Origin: Patescibacteria group bacterium
GTDB taxonomy: Bacteria; Patescibacteriota; Microgenomatia; Daviesbacterales; UBA10151
NCBI GenBank assembly: GCA_943356485.1
Contig: CALRFD010000001.1
Span: forward strand, 1-55,074
Length of the DNA: 55,074 nt
Direction: 5' to 3'
Shown here: in pieces, positions 7,967 to 15,781 of the stretch
Layout of the letters: each line of letters starts with the position of its first letter
Numbering within the stretch: the first letter of the stretch is position 1
Made by a program: the position numbers and the translations under genes
Notes under the pieces: generated by a model
What the model was told of the DNA's origin: nothing
Seen by the model: the letters and a program-made list of their open reading frames with translations, nothing else
The model's database searches: none

Positions 7967-9021
7967 TCAATGATCTTTCCCTCCTCTACCTTTAAAATCC
8001 TAGCAGAAGCTAAAAATTCTTTTGGAATATTTTCCAGCTCAACTGTGGCGATTAAGGTTTGCTGTTTACTTACTATCTCTACAATATGGGCTCTGTGGCT
8101 TGCATCCAGCTCTGAGAAAACATCATCAAGCAGGAGCATCGGTCTTTTCCCCAGAATTTTAGCCATATATTCAAGTTGAGATAACTTGAATGCCAACGTG
8201 GCAGTCCGCTGCTCCCCTCTTGAACCAAAATTCGCCATTTTACGGCCGCTTAAGATAAGTGAAAAATCATCCCTATGTGGACCGATTAAAGTTTGCGCTG
8301 AAGCAATTTCCCTGCTCTGGATCAGGTTTAATTTCTCAAGAGATATTTCTGATGGCAGATATTCAAACATAAAATCACCTAATGGTTTTTCTAAACTGTT
8401 TATAAATACAAAAAATTCTTTGCGCTTTTTACTTATCTCTTCGCCCTTTTCTATGACCTCCTGAGTCCAATAATCCAGTTCATCAACTCTACCCTTACCT
8501 TCTCTAATTCTTTTTAAGACTTTATTTCTTGAAGTTAAAAAGTGTTCATACACAGTAATTGCTTTTTTGTATTGCGGATCAACTTGAGCCAAACATAAAT
8601 CAATATGCCAGCGGCGTAATGAAGGCGATCCTGTTACCATATTTATGTCTAAGGGGTAAAAAATAACTGCAGGTAAATTACCCATAAAATCCACTGCTTT
8701 TCTTGGAATACCATTTACTAATACTTTTTTCTTAAAATTCAAAACATCAGTTATTCTATTTAAGATTATTAAAAGTTCAGATTCTGCTTCCCCGAAAATA
8801 ATAAAACCTTCAATTTTTGCAAATTCTTCAGTTTCTTTTATTAATTCATCTTCATTCTGAGCCCTTAGAGATTTAGTTGTAGAAAGAAGATAAACCGCTT
8901 CCAGGATATTTGATTTACCAGCTGCATTATCGCCTAAAAATATAGTAGGACGATTATCGAAATGAAGTTCTAAGTTCGAATAGTTGCGAAAGTGAGTTAG
9001 TTGAAGACTTTTTAGAAACAT
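7954..9021 (-). CDS. recF: DNA replication and repair protein RecF
   Basis: RecF is an SMC-like ATPase that helps load RecA at gaps. The 355-residue reading starts MFLKSLQLTHFRNYSNLEL and has Walker A GDNAAGKS (30-37), the ABC-type signature region GSRGEQRTATLAFKLSQ and Walker B LLLDDVFSELD. The internal ATG at 9021 is chosen over 9069 because family members begin with this sequence and because TTTATA-17-TATACT (9029-9057) ends 7 bases before it. The C-terminal residues are encoded by a palindromic repeat. It is a single-gene unit, not next to dnaN or gyrB as in many bacteria. Confidence 0.93.
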   Translation of the reverse strand: MFLKSLQLTHFRNYSNLELHFDNRPTIFLGDNAAGKSNILEAVYLLSTTKSLRAQNEDELIKETEEFAKIEGFIIFGEAESELLIILNRITDVLNFKKKVLVNGIPRKAVDFMGNLPAVIFYPLDINMVTGSPSLRRWHIDLCLAQVDPQYKKAITVYEHFLTSRNKVLKRIREGKGRVDELDYWTQEVIEKGEEISKKRKEFFVFINSLEKPLGDFMFEYLPSEISLEKLNLIQSREIASAQTLIGPHRDDFSLILSGRKMANFGSRGEQRTATLAFKLSQLEYMAKILGKRPMLLLDDVFSELDASHRAHIVEIVSKQQTLIATVELENIPKEFLASARILKVEEGKIIDNKI

Positions 9022-9028
9022 TCGGCAA

Positions 9029-9057
9029 AGTATACAGCATAGAGTGTAGTGTATAAA
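9029..9057 (-). promoter_or_regulatory. Likely recF promoter
   Basis: TTTATA (9057-9052), a 17-base spacer and TATACT (9034-9029) on the minus strand. The start codon follows 7 bases later, leaving no room for a leader. The surrounding bases (9022-9107) are also rich in repeated ATAGAG/TATAC words. Confidence 0.5.
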
Positions 9058-9107
9058 AGTATAAAACAATTGATTACTGCTCTATACGCCATACTTAATA
9101 CTCTATA

Positions 9108-10481
9108 CTATTCCCCTTCCCAATGTCCTAATCCTAAAAACTCTCTAATCTTAAACGGTAATTCACTCTTGGTAAAGAAGATTGATGGTTTTAACCCAAA
9201 TACTCCAACCAGCATAATGATACCGCCAAGAGCTATAAAAATTGGTGTTACTCCAAAAATATCTGCCAACACTCCTGACAATAAAACAGGTACAAGCGAG
9301 AAGGCAGACATCACAACTCCCAAAACAGAGAATACCTTCCCCCTTGCAGATTCAGGTGTGCTCTCCTGCAACACAGTTTGTGTTGGAACAAGTATCGAAA
9401 CCATCGCCATACCCAGTAAAAATGATCCTAAAATTAATACCTTAGATAGCGGTGGCTGATAGAAAAATGGCACTGGTCTTGGATGTCTAAAATAACGGAT
9501 GGCCGGAGAAATAAGCGGAGCAATCCCAACTAAGAAAAATAATAATCCTCCAAAAAGAATGGCTCTTGAAACTAATTTTCTTTTAATCAATTTATTCCCT
9601 ATTTTGCTCAATATTATACCTCCAATAATTATCCCTAAACCTAAAGGCCCTATTAAGATATATGAGGCATCTGTAGCTTTGATCTGCAGAGATTTTTCTA
9701 AAAACCCAGGCAGTAGCACTGCCAAAACCCCAATCACCATCTGTACCCCAGCCAAAATCACTATTGAAGATAGTAATTGCAGCTTCCCTTTAATTAACTT
9801 TATTGTTAGAAGCATCTCGGCTAATCCGATCTCTTTGATATCTGTATATTTTCTTTTTTTCAAAGCCATCAACAATTTTTTACCCTGCGCCTCCGGTTCT
9901 GTCACAATTGAAGGAAATACCAAAGATAGCAAAAACGCAACTAACATAAATACTCCTTCCAGTGTAAAAACAAAGTTAATACCCAAATGGTTTAAAAGAG
10001 GTCCTGCTATCCCAAATCCTAATAAAAAAGAGATATAAAGCGTTGCTGAAAAAAGTGAATTTGCCGTAATCAGCTGGTTTTTTTTAACAATGAGAGGTAT
10101 GGCAGACGCCTCTGCCGGAGCATAAAACTGACCCAATGCATTAACAAAAAATGTTATTACTAAAATTGCCGGGAAACTGCCCTTTAAAAAAATCAGGCTA
10201 AAAAAAGCACAGGCCAGCAGTATATTTATGGCCATAATTATTTTTTTTCTATCAATTAAATCAACTAATACTCCTGTAAATAATCCAAAAATTACAGCCG
10301 GTAAATAAACTGCAAAAAGCAAAGCAGATACGGCAGAATTAGAATCCGTTAATTTAAAAACCCAAATAATTAAGGCAAAATTTAAAGAATTATAAGAAAG
10401 TTGAACTAAAATCTGGTTAATCCAAAGGTTTAAAAATCCCCGGTTTGTAATTACCGAGGAGAATGTTGATTTCTCACTCAT
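9108..10481 (-). CDS. Major facilitator superfamily transporter
   Basis: This is a 12-helix inner-membrane transporter of about 457 residues. Alternating hydrophobic segments run the whole length, with the MFS loop motif GVLVDLIDRKKI between helices 2 and 3. The middle loop (about 200-230) is basic. It resembles the MFS groups that include drug and enterobactin exporters, but no substrate can be read from the sequence. The ATG at 10481 (MSEKSTFSSVI) is preferred to a TTG 15 bases upstream; a TATAAT box at 10502-10507 precedes both. It stands alone, convergent with nothing and divergent from the CDP-alcohol phosphotransferase-like gene. Confidence 0.8.
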   Translation of the reverse strand: MSEKSTFSSVITNRGFLNLWINQILVQLSYNSLNFALIIWVFKLTDSNSAVSALLFAVYLPAVIFGLFTGVLVDLIDRKKIIMAINILLACAFFSLIFLKGSFPAILVITFFVNALGQFYAPAEASAIPLIVKKNQLITANSLFSATLYISFLLGFGIAGPLLNHLGINFVFTLEGVFMLVAFLLSLVFPSIVTEPEAQGKKLLMALKKRKYTDIKEIGLAEMLLTIKLIKGKLQLLSSIVILAGVQMVIGVLAVLLPGFLEKSLQIKATDASYILIGPLGLGIIIGGIILSKIGNKLIKRKLVSRAILFGGLLFFLVGIAPLISPAIRYFRHPRPVPFFYQPPLSKVLILGSFLLGMAMVSILVPTQTVLQESTPESARGKVFSVLGVVMSAFSLVPVLLSGVLADIFGVTPIFIALGGIIMLVGVFGLKPSIFFTKSELPFKIREFLGLGHWEGE

Positions 10482-10542
10482 AAGTTTTTTAGCCAATTAA
10501 TATTATACCCTACATAGACGGATAACAACATAATCCCATAGT

Positions 10543-10571
10543 TTGCTTCTAATCTCATATTCTGGTATACT
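10543..10571 (+). promoter_or_regulatory. Promoter of the CDP-alcohol phosphotransferase-like gene
   Basis: TTGCTT (10543-10548), a 17-base spacer and TATACT (10566-10571). The ATG at 10580 follows after 8 bases, which predicts a leaderless or nearly leaderless message. Confidence 0.55.
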
Positions 10572-10579
10572 CCCAAACT

Positions 10580-11494
10580 ATGACAAAAGAAGCTGAATAT
10601 GAATCATCAGATGATTCTCCTACCAGAAACTCCCTTGCAAGAAAAAAGCTTGCATTTATTCCTGAAATCCTTGCATGGGGTGTACATAAAATAGCGCCCT
10701 GGCTGAGTCCTCATATGGTTACCGCAGCCAGTGCATTTTTAACTGCAGAAGCCAGTTATAGTGCAACAATTCGTAATACTCAGACTAAAATTCCTAATCT
10801 TATAACAGCATTAAAACAAAAGGATGAAAAAAAACGACTAGTGGAGGCTCAGGCTTTAGATTCCTTTGATGGTGCACTTGCTCGAGAGATAAATAGAGTT
10901 ACTCCAGGTAGACACGACACAAGATTGGGTGGCCTGCTAGATGCTTTAAATGATCGGTGGGGACATCTGACTATGGGAACATCCCGAATTGTTACTGCAT
11001 GTCAAAGAGATGACCTTTATGGAATAGTTGTTGCAGAAGTAGCAACAATAACAGGCCCCTGGCCTGCATATTTACGTTCTGAGGAAGAAAGCAAGGGAAA
11101 TATAGTATCTGAGTCAGGTGATGGATGGAAAGATCCATTCGGATTTTTTGGTACCCACCTAGGCAGAACTATTTTAGCTATTCCAGCAACCCTTTACCCA
11201 AATATAAAAGTAACAATAGGTGAAAAAACAATGGTTGTTCCTGTTCAGAATATAAATGATACTATCTCAACAATATCAAATATTGTAACAATATATAGAA
11301 GAATAAAAGGAGGTAAACCTATGAAACTTCCTGAACCTACTGATAAAGATTATGCTAAAGAGATGGCTAAAAGAGAAAGAATAATAGATGATGCGAAATA
11401 TAGAAGAAAGTGGTTACTTGGTGCGGCTATTGGCACAGGAGCGACTGTTTTGGGAATGCATTTTTTACTAGCTAAAAAGGAAATCAAAAACTAA
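10580..11494 (+). CDS. CDP-alcohol phosphotransferase-like membrane protein
   Basis: The signature of CDP-alcohol phosphatidyltransferases, DGxxAR...GxxxDxxxD, is present: D97-G98-A-L-A101-R102, then G117-G-L-L-D121-A-L-N-D125. The family joins a CDP-diacylglycerol or CDP-alcohol to a second alcohol in phospholipid or archaetidyl-type lipid synthesis. Here 14 residues separate the Arg from the second Gly; the classical spacing is 8, so the helix turn is extended. Hydrophobic segments are weaker than in PgsA, with a clear one near the C-terminus (283-300). The substrate is unknown. The 3' end overlaps the convergent mutM by 4 bp. Confidence 0.65.
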   Translation: MTKEAEYESSDDSPTRNSLARKKLAFIPEILAWGVHKIAPWLSPHMVTAASAFLTAEASYSATIRNTQTKIPNLITALKQKDEKKRLVEAQALDSFDGALAREINRVTPGRHDTRLGGLLDALNDRWGHLTMGTSRIVTACQRDDLYGIVVAEVATITGPWPAYLRSEEESKGNIVSESGDGWKDPFGFFGTHLGRTILAIPATLYPNIKVTIGEKTMVVPVQNINDTISTISNIVTIYRRIKGGKPMKLPEPTDKDYAKEMAKRERIIDDAKYRRKWLLGAAIGTGATVLGMHFLLAKKEIKN

Positions 11495-12363
11495 CTTTGG
11501 CATCTTGGGCAAAAATATGTTCCTCTACCTCCTAAGGTAATTTTTTTAATTTCTGTTTTGCAGACTTTACAAGGATGTTTATCTCTTCCATAACAATAAG
11601 CATAATCTAAGAAGTAACCTTTGTGGCCATCAGCATCTACAAAATGGGTTTTCGTTGACCCTCCATACTTAATCCCATATCGTAGAGATTTTATCACTCC
11701 TCGATGTAAACTTTGAAACTGATTATCTGTTAAGTCCTTAACCTTAATTCTTGGATCGATTTTGGCATCAAAGCAAGCCTCTGAAGCATAAATATTCCCC
11801 AGACCTGCCACTACAGACTGATCCATTAAGACAACTTTAATTGGAGTTTTTGGATGTTTAGATAAATTTAATTTGAGAATCTGCCAGCTAAATCCCTTTT
11901 GAAGCGGCTCTGGCCCTAATTTCTGAAGAAACTTTACCCTTTCCGCTTCACCCTTTTCCCTAACCATAATCCATCCAAACCTCCGTTGATCATTAAAATA
12001 GAGGTACGAACCGTCACTAAATTCAAAGATCACTCTGGTATGGGAATTTGGCATTTTACCCACCATATCTGGTGTCGGATGACCACCGATAAAACGTTTA
12101 TCGTTTGCCGTTAATCGTATATCGTTAGGAATATAAATCAATTGACCGGTCATTTTTAGGTGAAAAAGCAAGGTCACAGAACTTAAATCTATCCCCAATA
12201 CTTTCCCTCTTCTCCACACATCCAGCACTTTTTTCCCCTCTACTTCTCTAACATCCCCGTTAAAAGATTTCGGAGATAAAACTTCGATTTTTTTAATAGT
12301 TAAGCCGACAATTTTCTTTTGCAAACCTAATTTAATGGTCTCTACTTCAGGAAGTTCAGGCAT
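11491..12363 (-). CDS. mutM: Formamidopyrimidine-DNA glycosylase
   Basis: MutM removes oxidised purines such as 8-oxoguanine and nicks the abasic site. The 290 residues start with the catalytic N-terminus PELPEVETI (Pro after Met is the Schiff-base residue), followed by HLKMTGQL, the helix-two-turn-helix region with GLGNIYASEACF, and a C-terminal zinc finger with Cys pairs in PCKVC and FCPRC. It is about 20 residues longer than E. coli MutM. Part of the excess (IRLTANDKRF, around bases 12090-12130) is encoded by short repeated ATCGTT-like words. The stop overlaps the end of the convergent gene. Confidence 0.96.
   Translation of the reverse strand: MPELPEVETIKLGLQKKIVGLTIKKIEVLSPKSFNGDVREVEGKKVLDVWRRGKVLGIDLSSVTLLFHLKMTGQLIYIPNDIRLTANDKRFIGGHPTPDMVGKMPNSHTRVIFEFSDGSYLYFNDQRRFGWIMVREKGEAERVKFLQKLGPEPLQKGFSWQILKLNLSKHPKTPIKVVLMDQSVVAGLGNIYASEACFDAKIDPRIKVKDLTDNQFQSLHRGVIKSLRYGIKYGGSTKTHFVDADGHKGYFLDYAYCYGRDKHPCKVCKTEIKKITLGGRGTYFCPRCQS
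12090..12130. repeat. ATCGTT microrepeats inside mutM
   Basis: Short words of the type TATCGTT, GCCGTTA, ATCGTAT and ATCGTTA follow each other in a loop of MutM that varies in length between species. It is probably another small in-frame repeat expansion; the case is weaker than for the heptamers. Confidence 0.4.
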
Positions 12364-12366
12364 AAT

Positions 12367-12951
12367 TTAATGATCAAAAACCTTTCCTACTTTGAATCTA
12401 ATGAGTAAAACAAAAATTATACATATCAAAAAAATATATGAAGGAAATCCAAGGCTAACAAAATCCCATTTTTTAATGGTCAGTATTGTAATAAAGGCAC
12501 TTACTCCTCCAAGAACAAAAATGTTATAGTTTTCAGTTTCAGGTGCTTTAAATGCTTTTACCAAAGTCGGTACCGCAGCCATAAAATCAGCAATGATGGA
12601 AAATGAAATTGCTATGCTACCAATTCTGGTTAAGCTCCAAAGCATTAAGCCTGTTAAAGACAGCGCCCCACAAATTAAGTCAAATCTTGTAATTTTCCAT
12701 TCAGATTTTTTATTTACAAATGAAGATAAAAATATAAGCAAAGGATTAAACCCCACCATAAAAGTCATTAGCGAAGAGACTCCAACATCTTCTTTAACTT
12801 CAGCAAAAAAAGCAATTAATGGAGCCAGTGCCCGTAAAAACCATGTCACTCTATTCGGCTTAACCTTACCTTTTATAGTATCAATCAAGTAACTTAAACC
12901 ACCAAAAAAATTTAAAGTAACTGCCAAAAATACAAACCTTTCATCAATCAT
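12367..12951 (-). CDS. PQ-loop/SWEET-like membrane protein
   Basis: This 194-residue protein has six or seven predicted membrane segments and two related halves. Each half carries a pattern like the PQ-loop family: SYLIDTIKGKVKPNRVTWFL near the start, and AAVPTLVKAFKAPETENYN near residue 130. The SWEET and PQ-loop families move sugars or amino acids, but the Pro-Gln pair itself is absent, so only the fold is suggested. It follows mutM's start at 3 bp, in the same direction and upstream of it, so the two may be cotranscribed. Confidence 0.5.
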   Translation of the reverse strand: MIDERFVFLAVTLNFFGGLSYLIDTIKGKVKPNRVTWFLRALAPLIAFFAEVKEDVGVSSLMTFMVGFNPLLIFLSSFVNKKSEWKITRFDLICGALSLTGLMLWSLTRIGSIAISFSIIADFMAAVPTLVKAFKAPETENYNIFVLGGVSAFITILTIKKWDFVSLGFPSYIFLICIIFVLLIRFKVGKVFDH

Positions 12952-12962
12952 AATTCGTCCAT

Positions 12963-12991
12963 TTTACATCTTCTTGCCATTTTTATATAAT
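12963..12991 (+). promoter_or_regulatory. Promoter of the 13003 orphan gene
   Basis: TTTACA (12963-12968), 17-base spacer, TATAAT (12986-12991). The start codon follows 11 bases later. Confidence 0.6.
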
Positions 12992-13002
12992 TCCATGAAA
13001 TT

Positions 13003-13278
13003 ATGAAAGAATCTACTATTGCTAAAGAGTACGAAAAAGCACAGGTGGCTGAGATGTTAAAATCAAATCCTGCTTATGCTGTTTCGGTCTCTCTTCCCTA
13101 TCTAAGTTCATTACTGGGTATAGGTTTAGCAACTTTGCTAAGAAACTTTGGTGAAATTGAAATACCAAAAAATCCAGAACGAAAAGGAAGATATACTGTT
13201 ACCGGTCAGCAGTTTATAGATCTATCGGAAATGGTTACACGAATACGGGCAGAGAAAACACAAAGAAGAAAGCGTTAA
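13003..13278 (+). CDS. Hypothetical protein, 91 residues
   Basis: The family is not recognised. The N-terminal 30 residues are helical and charged, the middle (AYAVSVSLPYLSSLLGIGLATLL in two pieces) is hydrophobic enough for one membrane helix or a helix-turn-helix core, and the C-terminus is strongly basic (EKTQRRKR). A good promoter precedes it. It converges on fba, with a hairpin-forming repeat in between. Confidence 0.5.
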   Translation: MKESTIAKEYEKAQVAEMLKSNPAYAVSVSLPYLSSLLGIGLATLLRNFGEIEIPKNPERKGRYTVTGQQFIDLSEMVTRIRAEKTQRRKR

Positions 13279-13301
13279 TAATTCTCCCCTTGACGGGCTC
13301 A

Positions 13302-13330
13302 CCCGCTAAAGCCTCAGCCTGGCGAGCGGG
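13302..13330. repeat. Hairpin repeat spanning the fba stop codon
   Basis: CCCGCT (13302-13307) and AGCGGG (13325-13330) pair around an inner GCC/GGC pair. The fba stop lies in the loop, so the last residues of the aldolase (LARSPG) come from the repeat. It is preceded by TCCCCTTGACG, a word shared with the heptamer-type repeats at 1800 and 14370. No T-run follows it on either strand. Confidence 0.65.
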
Positions 13331-14303
13331 CTAATGAGACTTTTTTACATCTGTTTAAAAAGGCTTCCTGCGCTTTCTTTACGTTTTCATCTTTACCTGC
13401 CCAAGCGGTTAAGGCCTCATCCTGCAACGCCCGACCGTATGAATAACTTAACTGCCATGGACTACCTGGTATTAAATTAATCTCATATAAATTCTCTGTT
13501 GCCTGATCCGGGCTCTGTCCGCCTGAGAGAAAGACTATTCCGGGCACAATCTTCGGTACAACTTCTAAAAACGTTTCTACTGTTGCTTTTGCTACTTCTT
13601 TAGGCATAGCCTGAACTGGACATTTTTTACCTGCGATAACCATATTTGGCTTCAAAATCATCCCTTCCAGAACAACTTTATGGGCTGCTAATCTCTCAAA
13701 AACTTTCTTTAAAGTTTTGGTCGTCACTTCCCTACAAACCTCAATTGTATTATCTGCATCCATTAGTACCTCAGGCTCCACGATTGGTACGATATCTTGC
13801 TCCTGACATAAAGCGGCATATCTAGCCAAAACTTCTGCATTAGCTTCTATACAAAGATCTGTTGGTATTCCACTCCCTATTGTTATAACTGCCCGCCACT
13901 TGGCAAACTTGGCTCCTAACTCTTTATACTCTGTCAGCCTAGCCCTTAAACCATCTAGCCCTTCTGTAACTTTTTCTTCAGGAAAATTAGCCAAATCTAG
14001 CGCTCCTTTATCTACCTTGATACCCGGCAAGATCCCTTTATTTTCTAAATACTTCGGTACAGATACTCCATCGATATTTTGCCTGATGGTCTCATCATAT
14101 AAAATCACTCCTGAAACATAGTCCTCAACCCCATCTGCGCTAAATAGCATTTTCCGATACGCAATATTGGTATCAGGAGTAGATTGAATTCCTATTTTGT
14201 CAAACCTTTTTTGAATAGTTTTAGAAGACTCATCTGCAGCCAGTATGCCTTTTCCCGAAGCTACCATAGCTAGTGCAGTTTGTTTTAGTGTTGCTATATC
14301 CAT
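13314..14303 (-). CDS. fba: Fructose-bisphosphate aldolase, class I
   Basis: This 329-residue aldolase interconverts fructose 1,6-bisphosphate with two triose phosphates. It is the animal-type class I enzyme: GKGILAADESSKTIQKRF near the N-terminus and the Schiff-base Lys218 in EGMILKPNMV. The C-terminal six residues derive from a repeat and replace the usual family tail. The start codon overlaps the glpX stop by one base (TAATG), so the two are translationally coupled and probably act as a gluconeogenic pair. Confidence 0.95.
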   Translation of the reverse strand: MDIATLKQTALAMVASGKGILAADESSKTIQKRFDKIGIQSTPDTNIAYRKMLFSADGVEDYVSGVILYDETIRQNIDGVSVPKYLENKGILPGIKVDKGALDLANFPEEKVTEGLDGLRARLTEYKELGAKFAKWRAVITIGSGIPTDLCIEANAEVLARYAALCQEQDIVPIVEPEVLMDADNTIEVCREVTTKTLKKVFERLAAHKVVLEGMILKPNMVIAGKKCPVQAMPKEVAKATVETFLEVVPKIVPGIVFLSGGQSPDQATENLYEINLIPGSPWQLSYSYGRALQDEALTAWAGKDENVKKAQEAFLNRCKKVSLARSPG

Positions 14304-15292
14304 TAGTGATGTAATTGCTTTTCTATCTTTACACCAGTTTTATCTACAGTCAAGGTAGTGACTTCGCTTTCCCCTTGACGCTCTACCCTTACCCCTTGCA
14401 TATCAAGCCATTTATTATCATCAGTTATCGCAGAGATTGAAACCAAACAATCCTCCAATTTTCCTGAAACTACATCATCGATACTCCAAACTTGATACTT
14501 TGATTGAATCTTTGGCTCCGGTGACCAACCCTTAACCTCACAAGCCGCACCCAAAGCTTTAGCTGCCACAACTGCCATTACTCCTTCTTCAAACCCTCCG
14601 CTACCCATGATTAAATGAATCCCTTTTTTGTGCTCAGCTGGATCCATACAAGATAAAATTGAAGGTAGAAAGTCGCCTGCTTTAATTAAGATTAAATTTA
14701 CTCCGAACTTCAAACAGGCATTAATGATGTGGGCATTTCTATCCCGATCCATCACTACCACACTAATCTCAGATGGCTCAACTCTAAATTCATCAACCAC
14801 CTCGGCCAAATTAACCTCAACAGGATTCCGTATGGAAATCCTGCCCTTAAGTTGAGGTGGACCAAATAGCTTCTCCATATAATCAATATCATCCGGAGTT
14901 CCCATAATACCCTTATGGGAGGCAACAGCCACTACTGAAACTGCTCCGGGAGAATTTAACTTAGCAGCTTTACTACCTTCTACTACATCATTAACCATGT
15001 CTAATTTTAGATCCCCAAAGCCAAAAGTACCCATCAAAGACGGCAGTGCCTCACCATATTGGTGAACGTGCTTACGTCCTTCTGACCCAACAATTTCTAA
15101 AATAAAGGGGATATCGGTCAACGCAGCTGCCATTGCATCAACTCCAGCTTGATCAATTAATCTCTCTCTTTTTATATTTTCTTCTTCATTCAATAAATCC
15201 TGTGGGGTAAAACCTTTTTCTTTAATTAATCTGAAAACAGAAATTGCAGTTAACTCTGTAGCACGGGTGATATATTTTTTAACCTGTTCCAT
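14303..15292 (-). CDS. GlpX-like fructose-1,6-bisphosphatase, divergent
   Basis: Assignment to class II fructose-bisphosphatase rests on NDVVEGSKAAKLNSPGA (101-117), corresponding to the metal-binding acidic motif, on GSGGFEEGVMAVVAAKALGA, the conserved late motif of GlpX, and on its pairing with aldolase. The first family motif (GEGERDEAP in typical members) is replaced by GSEGRKHVH, so one metal site is altered and substrate range may differ. Near the C-terminus, VRVERQGES is encoded by a repeat related to the heptamers elsewhere (14365-14400). It is the first gene of glpX-fba. Confidence 0.7.
   Translation of the reverse strand: MEQVKKYITRATELTAISVFRLIKEKGFTPQDLLNEEENIKRERLIDQAGVDAMAAALTDIPFILEIVGSEGRKHVHQYGEALPSLMGTFGFGDLKLDMVNDVVEGSKAAKLNSPGAVSVVAVASHKGIMGTPDDIDYMEKLFGPPQLKGRISIRNPVEVNLAEVVDEFRVEPSEISVVVMDRDRNAHIINACLKFGVNLILIKAGDFLPSILSCMDPAEHKKGIHLIMGSGGFEEGVMAVVAAKALGAACEVKGWSPEPKIQSKYQVWSIDDVVSGKLEDCLVSISAITDDNKWLDMQGVRVERQGESEVTTLTVDKTGVKIEKQLHH
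14365..14400. repeat. Heptamer-related repeat inside glpX
   Basis: The plus strand shows TTTCCCCTTGACGC followed by CTACCCTTACCCC. The core CCCTTGACG also occurs at about 1800 and 13285. It encodes a charged loop (VRVERQGES) close to the GlpX C-terminus. Confidence 0.6.
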
Positions 15293-15315
15293 GAAGTAAG
15301 ATTACACTAACCAAA

Positions 15316-15750
15316 TTACTCTTCTTTGTCATTTTTATACAACTCGGCTAATCCACCATCCTGATATAAGTCAGTCACTGTTCTTAAAGCTGTAGTATAT
15401 GAGCCAGGATAGTATTTTCTATCAGCTGCCAAATCACTAGCCGCATGTACCAAAGCAGCAAGATCTTCTAAATCACCATCAACTGCTTTATAGGCCTGCG
15501 CCAATACGCTCGCACTAACCTCATTTTGAGTGATTTTTGTAATAATTTCACCTGGAGATCTCAAATCTGCATCACTTTTTACATCTTCTGTTGTAAGTAC
15601 AGATCTTAGTTGTAAGACTTCATCTAAATCTTCTGGCTTAACTCCTCCATTCACTAAGTTATCCAAAACCTGCATTTTTGTATGGTGTCTATCAACTAAT
15701 CCTTTTAATTCTGTTTTTTGAGCGAGAGGCTGTGCACCTGAAGTTTCCAT
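15316..15750 (-). CDS. Hypothetical helical protein
   Basis: The product is not recognised. From the ATG at 15750 it has 144 residues (METSGAQPLAQKTELK...), soluble and mostly helical, with acidic C-terminus (YKNDKEE). A reading from 15873 would overlap the glycosyltransferase end by 90 bases and begin with a very basic, non-homologous stretch, so the shorter form is preferred. It lies between the glycosyltransferase and glpX on the same strand. Confidence 0.5.
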   Translation of the reverse strand: METSGAQPLAQKTELKGLVDRHHTKMQVLDNLVNGGVKPEDLDEVLQLRSVLTTEDVKSDADLRSPGEIITKITQNEVSASVLAQAYKAVDGDLEDLAALVHAASDLAADRKYYPGSYTTALRTVTDLYQDGGLAELYKNDKEE

Positions 15751-15781
15751 AGCTATATTTAACTCTCTTTTTTTTTGATAG

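Noticed and set aside
9499..10038. A 179-codon open frame on the plus strand opposite the MFS transporter
   Set aside because: It is antisense to a clear 12-helix protein, has no promoter or ribosome site and its composition mirrors the opposite strand.
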